Assembly (NCBI RefSeq): GCF_019704135.1
Contig: NZ_AP024355.1
Span: 4,099,034-4,163,033, forward strand
Source: Desulfuromonas versatilis
GTDB taxonomy: Bacteria; Desulfobacterota; Desulfuromonadia; Desulfuromonadales; NIT-T3
Direction: 5' to 3'
DNA: 64,000 nt
The notes below the pieces were generated by a model. That model did not search any database. It was not told the origin of the DNA and saw only the letters and a program-made list of their open reading frames with translations. Both the position numbers and the translations under genes were made by a program. Shown here piece by piece: positions 32,425 to 41,447 of the stretch. How positions within the stretch are numbered: position 1 is the stretch's first letter; the number at the start of each line of letters is the position of its first letter.

Positions 32425-33190
32425 GGGAGCGCCCCCCGGAAAGCGCGGCGCCGCCGCGGCGGCCGAGCTTGCCCTTGAGCTTGATCAGCGCCTGGCTGTG
32501 CAGCTGGGAGACCCGCCCCTCGGAGAGCTCGAGCACCTCGGCGATCTCCTTCTGCGAGAGCTCCTCGTAGTAGTAGAGGCTGATGACCAGCTGCTCCTTC
32601 TCGGTCAGCTTCTTCAGCAGGGCGGCCAGCTCCCGGGTCAGCTCCCGCTCCTGCAGGCGCTGTTCGGGGTTTTTCGCCCCCTCGTCCTCGAGGGTCTCGA
32701 GCAGGGTGCGCCCCTCCCCCGAGCCGTCGAGGGTCTCCTGCAGGCTGACCAGGCCGAGCTGACCGACCTCGGCGAGCAGCTCGCGGTATTCCTCGAGACC
32801 GAGCCCGAGGGCCTGGGCCACCTCCGGCTCCTCGGGCGGCCGGCCGAGGCGGTTCTCGAGATCGTCGATGGTGTCGGCGATGCTCGACTGCTTGTCGCGC
32901 AGCGAGCGGGAGAACCACCCCATGCGCCGGGCCTCGTCGAGAATGGCGCCGCGGATGCGCCGCTCGGCGAAGGTCTTGAACAGTATCCCCTTGCCCGGGT
33001 CGAAGCGGTTGGCGGCCTCGAACAACCCGACCATGGCGGCGCTGTGCATGTCGTCGCGGGTCATGTAGGAGGGGACCTGGCAGGCCATCCGCTCGACCAG
33101 AAAGTCGGCCAGCGAAAGGTGCGCCTTGATCAACCGCTCGCGGTCGAGGGCCGGAGCGGTGGCCTGGGGATAGATGAACACGTCCTGCAT
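32414..33190 (-). CDS. fliA: flagellar sigma factor FliA (sigma-28)
   Basis: 258 aa. It has sigma regions 2 (DDMHSAAMVGLFEAANRFDP, then FKTFAERRIRGAILDEARR), 3 (IADTIDDLENRLGR) and 4 (LTEKEQLVISLYYYEELSQK with HTH VLELSEGRVSQLHSQAL). FliA reads the TAAAG-N15-GYCGATARG promoters listed here and is inhibited by FlgM. It is encoded just after flhF-flhG and overlaps the following DUF2802-like gene by 11 bp. Confidence 0.97.
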   Translation of the reverse strand: MQDVFIYPQATAPALDRERLIKAHLSLADFLVERMACQVPSYMTRDDMHSAAMVGLFEAANRFDPGKGILFKTFAERRIRGAILDEARRMGWFSRSLRDKQSSIADTIDDLENRLGRPPEEPEVAQALGLGLEEYRELLAEVGQLGLVSLQETLDGSGEGRTLLETLEDEGAKNPEQRLQERELTRELAALLKKLTEKEQLVISLYYYEELSQKEIAEVLELSEGRVSQLHSQALIKLKGKLGRRGGAALSGGRSHGR

Positions 33191-33203
33191 AGCCGGGTCC
33201 TGC

Positions 33204-34103
33204 TCAACCGAGGGAAAGAAGCCGTTTCCAGAAGAACTGGGTGGTCCCCTTGGGCTTGGCGTGCTCCAGAACGCCCATCAGATTTTGTGCCATCGCCTCG
33301 AAGCTGCCGGCGATGCGGGTGTTGGGGTAGAGCTCGACCATCACCTTCTGCCGGGATACGGATTCGCGCATCCGCTTGTCGAAGGGGGCGCAGCCGAGGT
33401 AGTCGATGGAGATGTCCAGGTAGCGGTTGGCCACCATGGTCAGCTTGCGGTAGACCTCGAGGGCCTCGCTCTCGTCGCTGACCGAGTTGACCACCAGGTT
33501 GAAACGCTTCTCGTGGTACTGGGTCGAGAGCAGCTTCATCAGGGCGTAGGCGTCGGTGATCGAGGTCGGTTCGGGGGTGGTGACCACCAGGATCTCCTGG
33601 GCGGCGACGTTGAAGTAGGTGACGTTCTCCGAAATGCCCGCCTCGGTGTCGATGAGCACCAGGTCGAACAGCCCGTGAAACGCCTCGATCGCCTCCATGA
33701 AGCGCATCTTCTGGCTGTTGGAGAGGTGGGTCACCGACTGCACCCCGGAGCCGGCCGGCAGGATCTGGATCCCCTCGGGCCCTTCCACCACCAGCTCCTC
33801 GAGCTCCTTTTCCCCGGAAAAAAAGTGGTTCAGGTTGTACTTGGGGGTCAGACCGAAGACCACGTCCAGGTTGGCCAGCCCCAGGTCGGCGTCGATGATC
33901 AGGATTTTTTTTCCGGTGCGGGCCAGGGATACCGCGATGTTGGCGCAGACGGCGGTTTTCCCCACCCCTCCCTTGCCGCTGGTGACGGAAACCACGCCCG
34001 CGGCCTTGCGGGCGCCGTCGGCAACATTCATGCCCTGGGAAAAGTTGCCGCGCAGGGCGCGCAGGGTGCCTGCCTGATCGAGTCGATCGTTCGCCAAGTC
34101 CAT
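33204..34103 (-). CDS. flhG: flagellar number regulator FlhG (MinD-like ATPase)
   Basis: 299 aa. The deviant Walker A motif SGKGGVGKTAV is MinD-like. The N-terminal DQAGTLR motif (residues 9-15) is the segment that activates the FlhF GTPase. FlhG (FleN/YlxH) limits flagellar number and, with FlhF, sets placement. It lies 12 bp downstream of flhF. Confidence 0.95.
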   Translation of the reverse strand: MDLANDRLDQAGTLRALRGNFSQGMNVADGARKAAGVVSVTSGKGGVGKTAVCANIAVSLARTGKKILIIDADLGLANLDVVFGLTPKYNLNHFFSGEKELEELVVEGPEGIQILPAGSGVQSVTHLSNSQKMRFMEAIEAFHGLFDLVLIDTEAGISENVTYFNVAAQEILVVTTPEPTSITDAYALMKLLSTQYHEKRFNLVVNSVSDESEALEVYRKLTMVANRYLDISIDYLGCAPFDKRMRESVSRQKVMVELYPNTRIAGSFEAMAQNLMGVLEHAKPKGTTQFFWKRLLSLG

Positions 34104-34115
34104 AATCTCAAATCC

Positions 34116-35372
34116 TCAGAGTTTCGCCATGATCAGCCCGGCCAGCCGTGCAGGCTCGGCGAGGGCGAGGTCCTCGGGTACCCGCTGCCCGTTGGTGATG
34201 TAGGAGAGCGGGTAGCGGGTTTTCAAATGCAGGTTGAGCAGCTGGCCGAGGCTTTCGCACTCGTCCACCTTGGTGAAGATGATGCTCTGCACCGGCAGCC
34301 TCGAGAAGCGCTTGACGGCGCCGTACATCTCGGTCTCGCGGGTGGTGGCCGAGAGCACCAGGTGGTTCTCCACGCCGCTGCCCGGGCCCAGGAACCTGCC
34401 CATCTCCGCGATCGCCGCATCGTCCTTGGGGCTGCGCCCGGCGGTATCGACCAGGATCAGGTCCTTGTCCTGGTGCCGGGCGAAGGCCCGGGCCAGCTCC
34501 TCGGGCGAGAGCACCACGTCCACCGGCACGTTCATGATCTCGCCGTAGACCTTGAGCTGCTCGGCGGCGGCGATGCGGTAGATGTCGATGGTTACCATGG
34601 CGATGCGCTTGCTGCGGTCGGCGAGCAGGGTCTGGGCGGCCAGCTTGGCGGCGGTGGTGGTCTTGCCGACCCCGGTGGGCCCGATCAGGGCCACCTTGCG
34701 CGGTCCTTTGGCGGGGCGGGTGATGGGCCCGCTGACCCGCAGCATCTGGCTGATGATCCCCGAAAGAAACTGTTCGACGGTCACCGAGCGGTTCTGCGGC
34801 GGGTAATCGGCCAGGGCCCGGCGGATGATGATCTCGGCCGAATCGGCCTCCACCCCCCGCGTAACCAGCGAATCCATCATCCGCGCGATGCCGCTGCCGC
34901 GCTTGGCGGCCGGCGCCGGAGCGGCCGCCGGCGGCTGGGCGGGCTGCTGCACGACGTTGCGCACCAGGTCCTTGAGCTCGTTGATCTCGCTGCGCAGCGA
35001 GTCGACATTGAGGGTCGAAAGCTTCCCCTTGAGCCCCTCGAGCTCTTCCTCGATGGGGTCGATCACCCGGCGCTTGCGCCAGATGTCGGCGTAGCTGATT
35101 TCTTCGCTGTCGGCGGGGTCGGGCTCGGGAATCTGGGCCATGGCCCGGGCCAGGGCGGCCGCGGCGGAGGGCTGCGCGGCCGGGGCCGGCCGGGGCTCGG
35201 CGGAGGGGACTTCCACCGCCGCGGTCACCTCGAGCACCGGCTTGCCCAGCAGGCCGAGCCCCCCCTTGCGCACCGTGCGGGTGGAGAGGATCAGCGCGTC
35301 GGGGCCGAGGGCCTCCTTGACCATCTTCAGCGCCGAAGCCATGTCTTCGGCTTCAAAGGTTTTAACCTGCAT
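34116..35372 (-). CDS. flhF: flagellar biosynthesis SRP-like GTPase FlhF
   Basis: 418 aa. It has a basic, variable N-terminal region, then NG-type GTPase domains with GPTGVGKTTTAAKLAAQ (P loop), DTAGRSP and TKVDECESLG. FlhF marks the site of flagellar assembly, commonly a pole. The start overlaps the end of flhA by 11 bp. Its presence with flhG suggests polar flagella. Confidence 0.96.
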   Translation of the reverse strand: MQVKTFEAEDMASALKMVKEALGPDALILSTRTVRKGGLGLLGKPVLEVTAAVEVPSAEPRPAPAAQPSAAAALARAMAQIPEPDPADSEEISYADIWRKRRVIDPIEEELEGLKGKLSTLNVDSLRSEINELKDLVRNVVQQPAQPPAAAPAPAAKRGSGIARMMDSLVTRGVEADSAEIIIRRALADYPPQNRSVTVEQFLSGIISQMLRVSGPITRPAKGPRKVALIGPTGVGKTTTAAKLAAQTLLADRSKRIAMVTIDIYRIAAAEQLKVYGEIMNVPVDVVLSPEELARAFARHQDKDLILVDTAGRSPKDDAAIAEMGRFLGPGSGVENHLVLSATTRETEMYGAVKRFSRLPVQSIIFTKVDECESLGQLLNLHLKTRYPLSYITNGQRVPEDLALAEPARLAGLIMAKL

Positions 35373-37449
35373 GGGGCGTCACCGTTCCGATGGATTTCAC
35401 CTTGAGGTGGCTGGCTATCTCGTTGTGGGAGAGCACCACCAGGTTGGGCAGGTAGCGTTCGGTCAAGCGTTTGACATGCGGCCGGATCGCTGGCGGGCAG
35501 AGCAGCACCGGCTGGGCCCCGCCCATGAAATTTTTGATGCTCTCGCTGAGCCCGCCGAGGAAATTGCGCGCCGTGGTCGGGTCGAGGGCCAGGTAGCTCC
35601 CCTGCCCCGACTGCTGCACGGCCCCCTGCAGCTTCTCCTCGAGATCGCGCTGCAGGGTCAGCACCTGCAGCATGCTGCCGTCGGCGGCCAGCCGCGAGCT
35701 GATCGAGCGTCCCAGTCCCTGGCGCACGTACTCGGTGAGCAGATCCGGGTCCTGGGTCGCCGGGGCCCAGTCGGCCAGGGTCTCGAGGATGCTCCGCATG
35801 TCGCGGATGCTGACCTGTTCTCGCAGCAGGTTCTGCAGCACTTTCATCACCGTTCCGAGGTTCAGCAGGCCGGGCACCAGTTCCTCGACCAGCTTGGGGT
35901 AGCTCTTGGCCAGGTTATCGAGCAAGTTCTGTGCCTCCTGCCGGCCGAGCAGTTCGAAACCGTGACGCTTGATGATCTCGCTGATATGGGTGGCCATGAC
36001 CGTGGTGCAGTCGACCACCGTGTACCCGGAAATCTGCGCCCGCTCCTTCTTGTCTTCGGAGATCCAGGTGGCCGGCAGGCCGAAGGCCGGCTCGGTGGTG
36101 GCCACCCCTTTGAGCGGCTCGCCGGCGGTGCCCGGGTTCATGGCCAGGAAGTGGCCGGGGAGCATCTCGCCGCCGGCCACCCGCACCCCCTTGAGCAGCA
36201 GGGCGTACTCGTTGGGCTTGAGCTGCAGGTTGTCCTTGATGTGGATCGGCGGCACGATAAAGCCCATCTCCATGGCGAACTGCTTGCGGATCGAGTGGAT
36301 GCGGGCGAGCAGCTCGCCGTCCTGGGCGGCGTCGACGAAGGGGATCAACCCGTAGCCCACCTCCAGCTCGAGCAGATCGACGCTGAGCATCTGCTCGTAG
36401 TTGTCCTCTTTGACCGGCTTCTCCTCGGGCTCCTTGACCGCGGCCGCGGCAGCCTTGCGCCTGATCTCCGCCTGCTGCACCCGGTAGGCGAGAAATGCCA
36501 GGCCCCCGGAGATGACCAGAAAGGCGAAGGTCGGCAGGCCGGGGATCAGCGCGAACAGAAACAGGATGCCCGAGACCACCCAGAGTGCCTGGGGATGCAC
36601 GGTGAACTGCCCTTTGAGCTCGGCGCCGAAATCCCCCTTGCCGGCGCTGCGGGTCACCAGGATGCCGGCGGCGGTGGAGATGATCAGTGCCGGGATCTGC
36701 CCGACCAGGCCGTCGCCGACGGTGAGGATGGTGTAGTTCTCTGCCGCCTGGGCCATCGGCATCCCCTTCTGCAGCACGCCGATGACGAAACCCGCGCCGA
36801 TGTTGACCAGGGTGATGATGATGCCGGCGATGGCGTCGCCGCGCACGAACTTGCTGGCACCGTCCATCGCCCCGTAGAACTCGGCCTCGGCGGCGATCTC
36901 CTTGCGGCGCTTGCGCGCCTCGTCGTCGTTGATCAGGCCGGCGTTGAGGTCGGCGTCGATGGCCATCTGCTTGCCGGGCATGGCGTCCAGGGTGAAGCGG
37001 GCCGCCACCTCGGCGACGCGTCCGGCGCCCTTGGTGATGACCATGAAGTTGATCACCACCAGGATCACGAACACCACGATGCCGACCACGTAATTGCCGC
37101 CGACCACGAACTGGCCGAAGGACTGGATCACGTTGCCCGCGGCCGAGGGACCCTCGTTGCCTTTGAGCAGAATCAGCCGGGTCGAGGCGACGTTGAGCGA
37201 GAGTCGGAACAGGGTGGTGGTCAGAAGCACCGCCGGGAACACGGCGAAATCCAGCGCCTTTGCGGTGTACAGGGAGATGATCAGGATCAGCAGGGCGATG
37301 GTGATGTTGAGCGCCAGCAGCACGTCGAGCAGCAGCGTCGGCAGGGGGATGATCATCACCATCAGGATCCCCACCAGCGCCATGGCGACCACCACGTCGC
37401 TGCGCAGCAGCAGCTGCTGCAACCGTTCCTGGGAAAGACTGCCTATCAT
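35362..37449 (-). CDS. flhA: flagellar export gate protein FlhA
   Basis: 695 aa, normal for FlhA. About eight transmembrane helices in the first 320 residues are followed by a large cytoplasmic domain that docks chaperone-substrate complexes. Signatures include DAMPGKQMAIDADLNAGLI (the FHIPEP motif region) and GAMDGASKFVRGDAIAGI. It precedes flhF in the transcript and is separated from flhB by a repeat arm. Confidence 0.97.
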   Translation of the reverse strand: MIGSLSQERLQQLLLRSDVVVAMALVGILMVMIIPLPTLLLDVLLALNITIALLILIISLYTAKALDFAVFPAVLLTTTLFRLSLNVASTRLILLKGNEGPSAAGNVIQSFGQFVVGGNYVVGIVVFVILVVINFMVITKGAGRVAEVAARFTLDAMPGKQMAIDADLNAGLINDDEARKRRKEIAAEAEFYGAMDGASKFVRGDAIAGIIITLVNIGAGFVIGVLQKGMPMAQAAENYTILTVGDGLVGQIPALIISTAAGILVTRSAGKGDFGAELKGQFTVHPQALWVVSGILFLFALIPGLPTFAFLVISGGLAFLAYRVQQAEIRRKAAAAAVKEPEEKPVKEDNYEQMLSVDLLELEVGYGLIPFVDAAQDGELLARIHSIRKQFAMEMGFIVPPIHIKDNLQLKPNEYALLLKGVRVAGGEMLPGHFLAMNPGTAGEPLKGVATTEPAFGLPATWISEDKKERAQISGYTVVDCTTVMATHISEIIKRHGFELLGRQEAQNLLDNLAKSYPKLVEELVPGLLNLGTVMKVLQNLLREQVSIRDMRSILETLADWAPATQDPDLLTEYVRQGLGRSISSRLAADGSMLQVLTLQRDLEEKLQGAVQQSGQGSYLALDPTTARNFLGGLSESIKNFMGGAQPVLLCPPAIRPHVKRLTERYLPNLVVLSHNEIASHLKVKSIGTVTPHAG

Positions 37450-37498
37450 AGGTTAACTCCGGAAAACCGGTGATCTGCTCTTTGTGACCCGGGTCGTT

Positions 37499-37531
37499 TC
37501 ACTGTCCACAGACCACGGTCCACTGATCACT
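37499..37531. repeat. single arm of a degenerate-unit spacer, flhB-flhA gap
   Basis: TCACTGTCCACAGACCACGG followed by TCCACTGATCACTG: CCACTGT-type units, ending directly before the flhB stop. Complementary in type to the CAGTGGT array upstream of flhB at 38587. Confidence 0.55.
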
Positions 37532-38582
37532 GTTTTTTTAGGCTGTAAACATAGGCCAGGATCTCGGCCACGGCCTTGAACATCTCTTCGGGGATCGGGT
37601 GGTCGAGCTCCACCTTCATCAGGGCGCGGGCCACCGGCTTGTTCTCCACCAGCGGCACCTTGTGCTCGCGGGCGATCTCGCGGATCTTCATGGCCACATC
37701 GTCGGCGCCCTTGGCCACCACCACCGGGGCGTCCATTTCCCCGCGCTTATAGCGGATGGCGACGGAGAAGTGGGTCGGGTTGGTGATGACCACGTCGGCC
37801 TTGGGGACCTCGGCCATCATCCGCTTGCGCGCCATCTGCGCCTGGATCGAGCGGATGCGCCCCTTGACATGGGGGTCGCCCTCGGTCTCCTTGAATTCCT
37901 CTTTCTGCTCCTGCTTGGTCATTTTCATTTTCTGTTCCAACTCCCAGCGCACGAACATGAAATCGAGCAGCGCCAGAAGAATGAGAACCCCGCTCGACTT
38001 GAGCAGCACCATGAAGGCGACCCTCCCCAGGTAGCCGACGGTCTCGGCGGGGGGCATGTCGACCAGCAGCAGGCCGTCGGCGAACTCGGCGGCGACGGTC
38101 TTGTAGGCGATGAAGCCGAGCAGCAGCACCTTGGCCAGGGATTTGACCAGTTCGACCAGCGAGCGCTTGGAGACGAAGCGGGCCGCTCCCTTGATGGGGT
38201 CGAGCTTGGAGAAATCGGGCTCCAGCGGCTTGGTGGTGAACAAAAAGCCGATCTGGGCGATGGAGGAGAGGAAGCCCACCACCAGCACCAGCAGCAGCAC
38301 CGGGGCGAGCAGCAGCCCGACGCGGCCCATGATGTAGATCATCAGGTCGACGACCGACAGCGGGGTCACCTCGAAGGCGCCGGCCCGGGCCATCAGCCCG
38401 CCGACCAGCGACTGAAGGTTCTTCCAGAACAGCGGCGCGTAGAAAAACCACAGCAGCACCATGGCCGTCATCAGCGCCGCGGTGTGCACCTCGCGGCTCT
38501 GCGCCACCTGCCCTTTTTTGCGAAAATCCTCGCGGCGTTTCGCTGTGGCTTGCTCTGTCTTTTCCTGCTGGTCGTCGGCCAT
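37527..38582 (-). CDS. flhB: flagellar export protein FlhB
   Basis: 351 aa. It has four transmembrane helices in the first 210 residues, then a cytoplasmic domain with the self-cleaving NPTH motif (VITNPTHFSVAIRYKRGEMD). Cleavage there, with FliK, switches export from hook to filament substrates. A separate FlhB-C-like gene exists at 12522. Flanked on both sides by repeat arms. Confidence 0.96.
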   Translation of the reverse strand: MADDQQEKTEQATAKRREDFRKKGQVAQSREVHTAALMTAMVLLWFFYAPLFWKNLQSLVGGLMARAGAFEVTPLSVVDLMIYIMGRVGLLLAPVLLLVLVVGFLSSIAQIGFLFTTKPLEPDFSKLDPIKGAARFVSKRSLVELVKSLAKVLLLGFIAYKTVAAEFADGLLLVDMPPAETVGYLGRVAFMVLLKSSGVLILLALLDFMFVRWELEQKMKMTKQEQKEEFKETEGDPHVKGRIRSIQAQMARKRMMAEVPKADVVITNPTHFSVAIRYKRGEMDAPVVVAKGADDVAMKIREIAREHKVPLVENKPVARALMKVELDHPIPEEMFKAVAEILAYVYSLKKQ

Positions 38583-38586
38583 AATC

Positions 38587-38622
38587 CAGTGGTCAGTGGT
38601 CAGTGGTCAGTGGTCAGTGGTC
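38587..38622. repeat. five tandem copies of CAGTGGT upstream of flhB
   Basis: A near-perfect array of the 7-mer CAGTGGT repeated five times, directly before the flhB start in the 150-bp fliR-flhB gap. The rest of the gap shows no gene. It is the cleanest example of the unit structure of the spacer elements. Confidence 0.85.
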
Positions 38623-38735
38623 GGGAAAAGCTTGCTGCTCCTCCATTCCTGCTACCTATGTCAAGACATTGCAAAAACCAACCCATCAACGAAAGGGTTG
38701 CGCCGGGGAGGGTGGATGGTTTTGATTTCGCTGGA

Positions 38736-39512
38736 TTAAAGCGCCAGAAACAGCGCCATGATGTGGTCTTCGAGGGCGGCGAACTCGCGGCTGAGCAGGG
38801 CCGCGACGAGATTGAGAGTCAATCCTATGACAAGAAAGGAAATGCCGATGTTGAGGGGAAAGGAGAGCAGAAAGACGTTGAGCTGGGGGAAGACCCGGGC
38901 CAGCACCCCGAGCACCAGGCCCGAAAGCAGCAGCACGGCGAGGATCGGGGCGCTGAACTGGACGCCGAGGGAGAACATGTGGCCGGCCAGCTTCATCAAA
39001 AACGGCACCGCCTCGCCGGCCAGGTTGATGCTGCCTGGGGTGAGCACCGCGTAGGAGCGCACGATCGCCTCGAAAAACAGGTGATGGACGTCGAGGGCCA
39101 GAAAGATGAGGATCGCCATCATGTTCTGGAACTGGGAGATGAGCGAGACCTGGCGCTGGTTCTGCGGGTCGAAGACGTTGGCGGCGGCGAAACCCATTTG
39201 GTAGCCGATGATGGTGCCCCCCAGTTCGACGGCGGTGAAAACCAGCCGCGCGGTGAAGCCGACCATCAGCCCGAGAATCGCTTCGGCGCCGAGCAGCACC
39301 GCCAGGCTGGCGGGCTCGAGGGCGACCCGCGGCAGGTAGGGCTCGGCCACCGGGTAGACCACCAGGGCGGTAAACAGGGCCAGGCCGATACGGATCTGCG
39401 ACGGCACGGTGCCGGTACCGAAGATCGGCAGCGAGCCCATCAGGGCGCCGACCCGGGCCAGGCAGACCAGGAACAGTTCGAACTTGTCGATGGGCAGGGG
39501 AAATACCGGCAC
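38736..39512 (-). CDS. fliR: flagellar export protein FliR
   Basis: 258 aa. Integral membrane export-gate subunit with about six hydrophobic helices. Family blocks visible: VRFGALMGSLPIFGTG-like start (ARVGALMGSLPIFGTGTVPS), GFTARLVFTAVELGGTIIGY and QPQLNVFLLSFPLNIG-like near the end. It follows fliQ by 10 bp. Confidence 0.95.
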   Translation of the reverse strand: MPVFPLPIDKFELFLVCLARVGALMGSLPIFGTGTVPSQIRIGLALFTALVVYPVAEPYLPRVALEPASLAVLLGAEAILGLMVGFTARLVFTAVELGGTIIGYQMGFAAANVFDPQNQRQVSLISQFQNMMAILIFLALDVHHLFFEAIVRSYAVLTPGSINLAGEAVPFLMKLAGHMFSLGVQFSAPILAVLLLSGLVLGVLARVFPQLNVFLLSFPLNIGISFLVIGLTLNLVAALLSREFAALEDHIMALFLAL

Positions 39513-39522
39513 GGTTGCCTCT

Positions 39523-39792
39523 TCAGCCGCCCAGCGTCACCAGCGAGGCGAAGATGCCGTTGGAGAAGGCGAGCATTTTCTGGATCATCCAGGGGGCGAA
39601 CAGGATCAGCGAAACCAGCACCGCGACGATCTTGGGGATGAAGGTCATGGTCTGCTCGTTGATCTGGGTGGCGGCCTGGAAGATGCTGACGATCAGGCCG
39701 ATCACCACCGCCGCCAGCAGCATCGGCGCCGAGAGCAACAGCACCATTTCCACGGCCTGGCGGCCGATGTCGATGACGAATTCGGGGGTCAT
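39523..39792 (-). CDS. fliQ: flagellar export protein FliQ
   Basis: 89 aa. It has two transmembrane helices (MVLLLSAPMLLAAVVIGLIV and VLVSLILFAPWMIQKML) joined by the conserved ATQINEQTMTFIPK loop. FliQ is part of the FliPQR helical export gate. Size is exact for the family. Confidence 0.96.
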   Translation of the reverse strand: MTPEFVIDIGRQAVEMVLLLSAPMLLAAVVIGLIVSIFQAATQINEQTMTFIPKIVAVLVSLILFAPWMIQKMLAFSNGIFASLVTLGG

Positions 39793-39812
39793 GGACCATC
39801 CTTCGGATGGAG

Positions 39813-39877
39813 GAATCAGATATCAGGTTTCAGGATTCAGGTTTTTCCTGATACCTGACTCCTGAGACCTGATATCT
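39813..39877. repeat. degenerate-unit inverted spacer element, fliP-fliQ gap
   Basis: The left arm AATCAGATATCAGGTTTCAG and then GATTCAGG (39814-39841) and the right arm CCTGATACCTGACTCCTGAG and then ACCTGATATC (39847-39876) form an almost continuous hairpin with a 5-bp loop. Units are CAGGTTT/CAGGATT versus ACCTGA/TCCTGA. It fills the gap completely. Confidence 0.8.
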
Positions 39878-39879
39878 AC

Positions 39880-40626
39880 TCAAAAGAAACTTTGCACCAG
39901 CGAACCGACCACCAGCTGCCAGCCATCCACCAGCACGAACAGCAGCAGCTTGAAGGGCAGCGAGATGATCGGCGGCGGCAGCATCATCATCCCCATGGCC
40001 ATCAACACCGAGGCGACCACCATGTCGATGACCAGAAACGGGATGTAGATCAGAAAGCCCATCTGGAAGGCGCGCTTGAGCTCCGAGAGCATGAAGGACG
40101 GAATCAGGGTCATGGTCGGCACGTCCTCGGAACTCTCCGGGGCCTCGATGCCGGCGATGTTCATCAGCAGTTCGAGGTCCTTCTCCTGGGTCTGCTTGAG
40201 CATGAAGCCGCGGATCGGTGGCAGGGCCAGCTCCAGGGCCTGCTCCTGACTGATCTGCTGTTGCAGGTAGGGCTGCAGGGCCTGGTCGTTGACCTGGGTC
40301 CAGACCGGAGCCATGACGAAGAAAGTGAGAAACAGCGCCAGGCCGATAATCACCTGGTTGGGGGGCATCTGCTGGGTGCCCATGGCCTGGCGGACGAAGG
40401 AGAGGACGATGACGATGCGGGTGAAGCCGGTGGTCATCAGCAGGATCGCCGGGGCCAGCGACAGCACGGTGAGGATGAACAGCACCTGGATGGTGGTGGA
40501 GACCTGCTGGGGACCGCTCGCCTCGCCCAGGCCGATGGTCAGCGACGGCACCTGGGCCAGGGCCGCGCCGGGCACCAGCAGCAGAATCGCCAGCAGAGCC
40601 GAAATTCCGAACCTGCCGAGTTTCAT
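39880..40626 (-). CDS. fliP: flagellar export gate protein FliP
   Basis: 248 aa with an N-terminal cleavable signal sequence (ISALLAILLLVPGAALA). Conserved segments: MTTGFTRIVIVLSFVRQAMG, GTQQMPPNQVIIGLALFLTF and IDMVVASVLMAMGMMMLPP. Core of the FliPQR gate. The start overlaps the fliO stop (ATGA). Confidence 0.97.
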   Translation of the reverse strand: MKLGRFGISALLAILLLVPGAALAQVPSLTIGLGEASGPQQVSTTIQVLFILTVLSLAPAILLMTTGFTRIVIVLSFVRQAMGTQQMPPNQVIIGLALFLTFFVMAPVWTQVNDQALQPYLQQQISQEQALELALPPIRGFMLKQTQEKDLELLMNIAGIEAPESSEDVPTMTLIPSFMLSELKRAFQMGFLIYIPFLVIDMVVASVLMAMGMMMLPPPIISLPFKLLLFVLVDGWQLVVGSLVQSFF

Positions 40627-41015
40627 GGGCGCGGCTCCAGGCTGGTGTTTAAGGCTTTTTCGAAGGAGCCTTCCGGAGCGGGATTCACCCGGGTCAAAAA
40701 CTCGACCCGGTCGGCGCCGACGCCGAGCAGGAACTCCTCGCCGCGCACCCGCACCAGGCAGACGCCCTTTTTCGGGCCGAGCGAACGCATCTCCACGACC
40801 TGGATCTGCCCCGCCTTGGCCGCGGGGAGCAGCCCGCCCAACCCCTTGCGGGAGAGCACATAATAAAGCAGCAGCACGATCCCCAGCACCAGCGCCAGAC
40901 CGGCCAGGGCCTTGAGCGAGGGGCCGAGCAGCCCGCCCCCGCCCGAACCCGCCTCTGCGGCGGCCGCCGGCAGGGCCAGGGTGAGGTTCAATATAGTCAG
41001 CAGCGGTTTTTTCAT
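40623..41015 (-). CDS. fliO: flagellar biosynthesis protein FliO
   Basis: 130 aa. Two hydrophobic stretches (a signal-like N-terminus and LKALAGLALVLGIVLLLYYV), then the FliO domain with IQVVEMRSLGPKKGVCLVRV and EEFLLGVGADRV. It assists FliP assembly in the membrane. Overlaps fliP by 4 bp. Confidence 0.92.
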   Translation of the reverse strand: MKKPLLTILNLTLALPAAAAEAGSGGGGLLGPSLKALAGLALVLGIVLLLYYVLSRKGLGGLLPAAKAGQIQVVEMRSLGPKKGVCLVRVRGEEFLLGVGADRVEFLTRVNPAPEGSFEKALNTSLEPRP

Positions 41016-41039
41016 TTGCTTGCCTTCAATGCAACGCCC

Positions 41040-41092
41040 GTAGGGGCGGCCCTGTGTGGCCGCCCTGGGCAGGCACGCAGGCCTGCCCCTAC
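41040..41092. repeat. 53-bp three-way-junction palindrome, fliN-fliO gap
   Basis: GTAGGGGC (41040-41047) pairs with GCCCCTAC (41085-41092). Within it are two hairpins, GGCC-CTGTGT-GGCC and GGCAGGC-ACGCAG-GCCTGCC. The shape is a compact cloverleaf-like junction; GTAGGGGC-bounded elements of this style are seen in many bacterial intergenic regions. Confidence 0.65.
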
Positions 41093-41126
41093 AGTCGGGC
41101 CAATTACGCCCACTCGTTTCGCGCCC

Positions 41127-41447
41127 TTACCCAAGGGTTTCAATGCGCTCGGTGGGGCTGACCACGTCGGTGAGGCGGATGCCGAACTTGTCGTTGACCA
41201 GCACCGCTTCGCCGCGCGCGATCAGGCGCGAATTGACGTAGAGATCGAGGGGCTCGCCGGCCAGCTTGTCCAGTTCGATCACGTTCCCCTCGCGCATCTG
41301 CAGCAGATCCTTGATCATGATCCGCGAGCGCCCCACCTCCACCGACACGTTCAGGGGCAGATCGAGCAGAAACTCCAGGTTCTTCGCCCCCTCTTCCACC
41401 CGCTGCGCCGCCTTGGCCTGCGATTTGGCCGCTTCCTTGTTGTCCAT
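41127..41447 (-). CDS. fliN: flagellar motor switch protein FliN
   Basis: 106 aa. C-terminal SpoA domain with LPLNVSVEVGRSRIMIKDLL and VIELDKLAGEPLDLYVN, the FliN signature. It forms the lower C ring with FliM and FliG. A short charged N-terminus precedes it. Its first base overlaps the fliM stop codon. Confidence 0.96.
   Translation of the reverse strand: MDNKEAAKSQAKAAQRVEEGAKNLEFLLDLPLNVSVEVGRSRIMIKDLLQMREGNVIELDKLAGEPLDLYVNSRLIARGEAVLVNDKFGIRLTDVVSPTERIETLG

Noticed and set aside
33174-37473. Very long plus-strand open frames opposite flhG, flhF and flhA
   Set aside because: Third-position GC bias opens the antisense frame; composition is His/Gly/Leu-rich and unlike any protein family.
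41040-41092. tRNA gene because of the cloverleaf-like fold
   Set aside because: Too short, no T-loop GTTCGAATC or anticodon stem-loop, and the two hairpins are simple palindromes.
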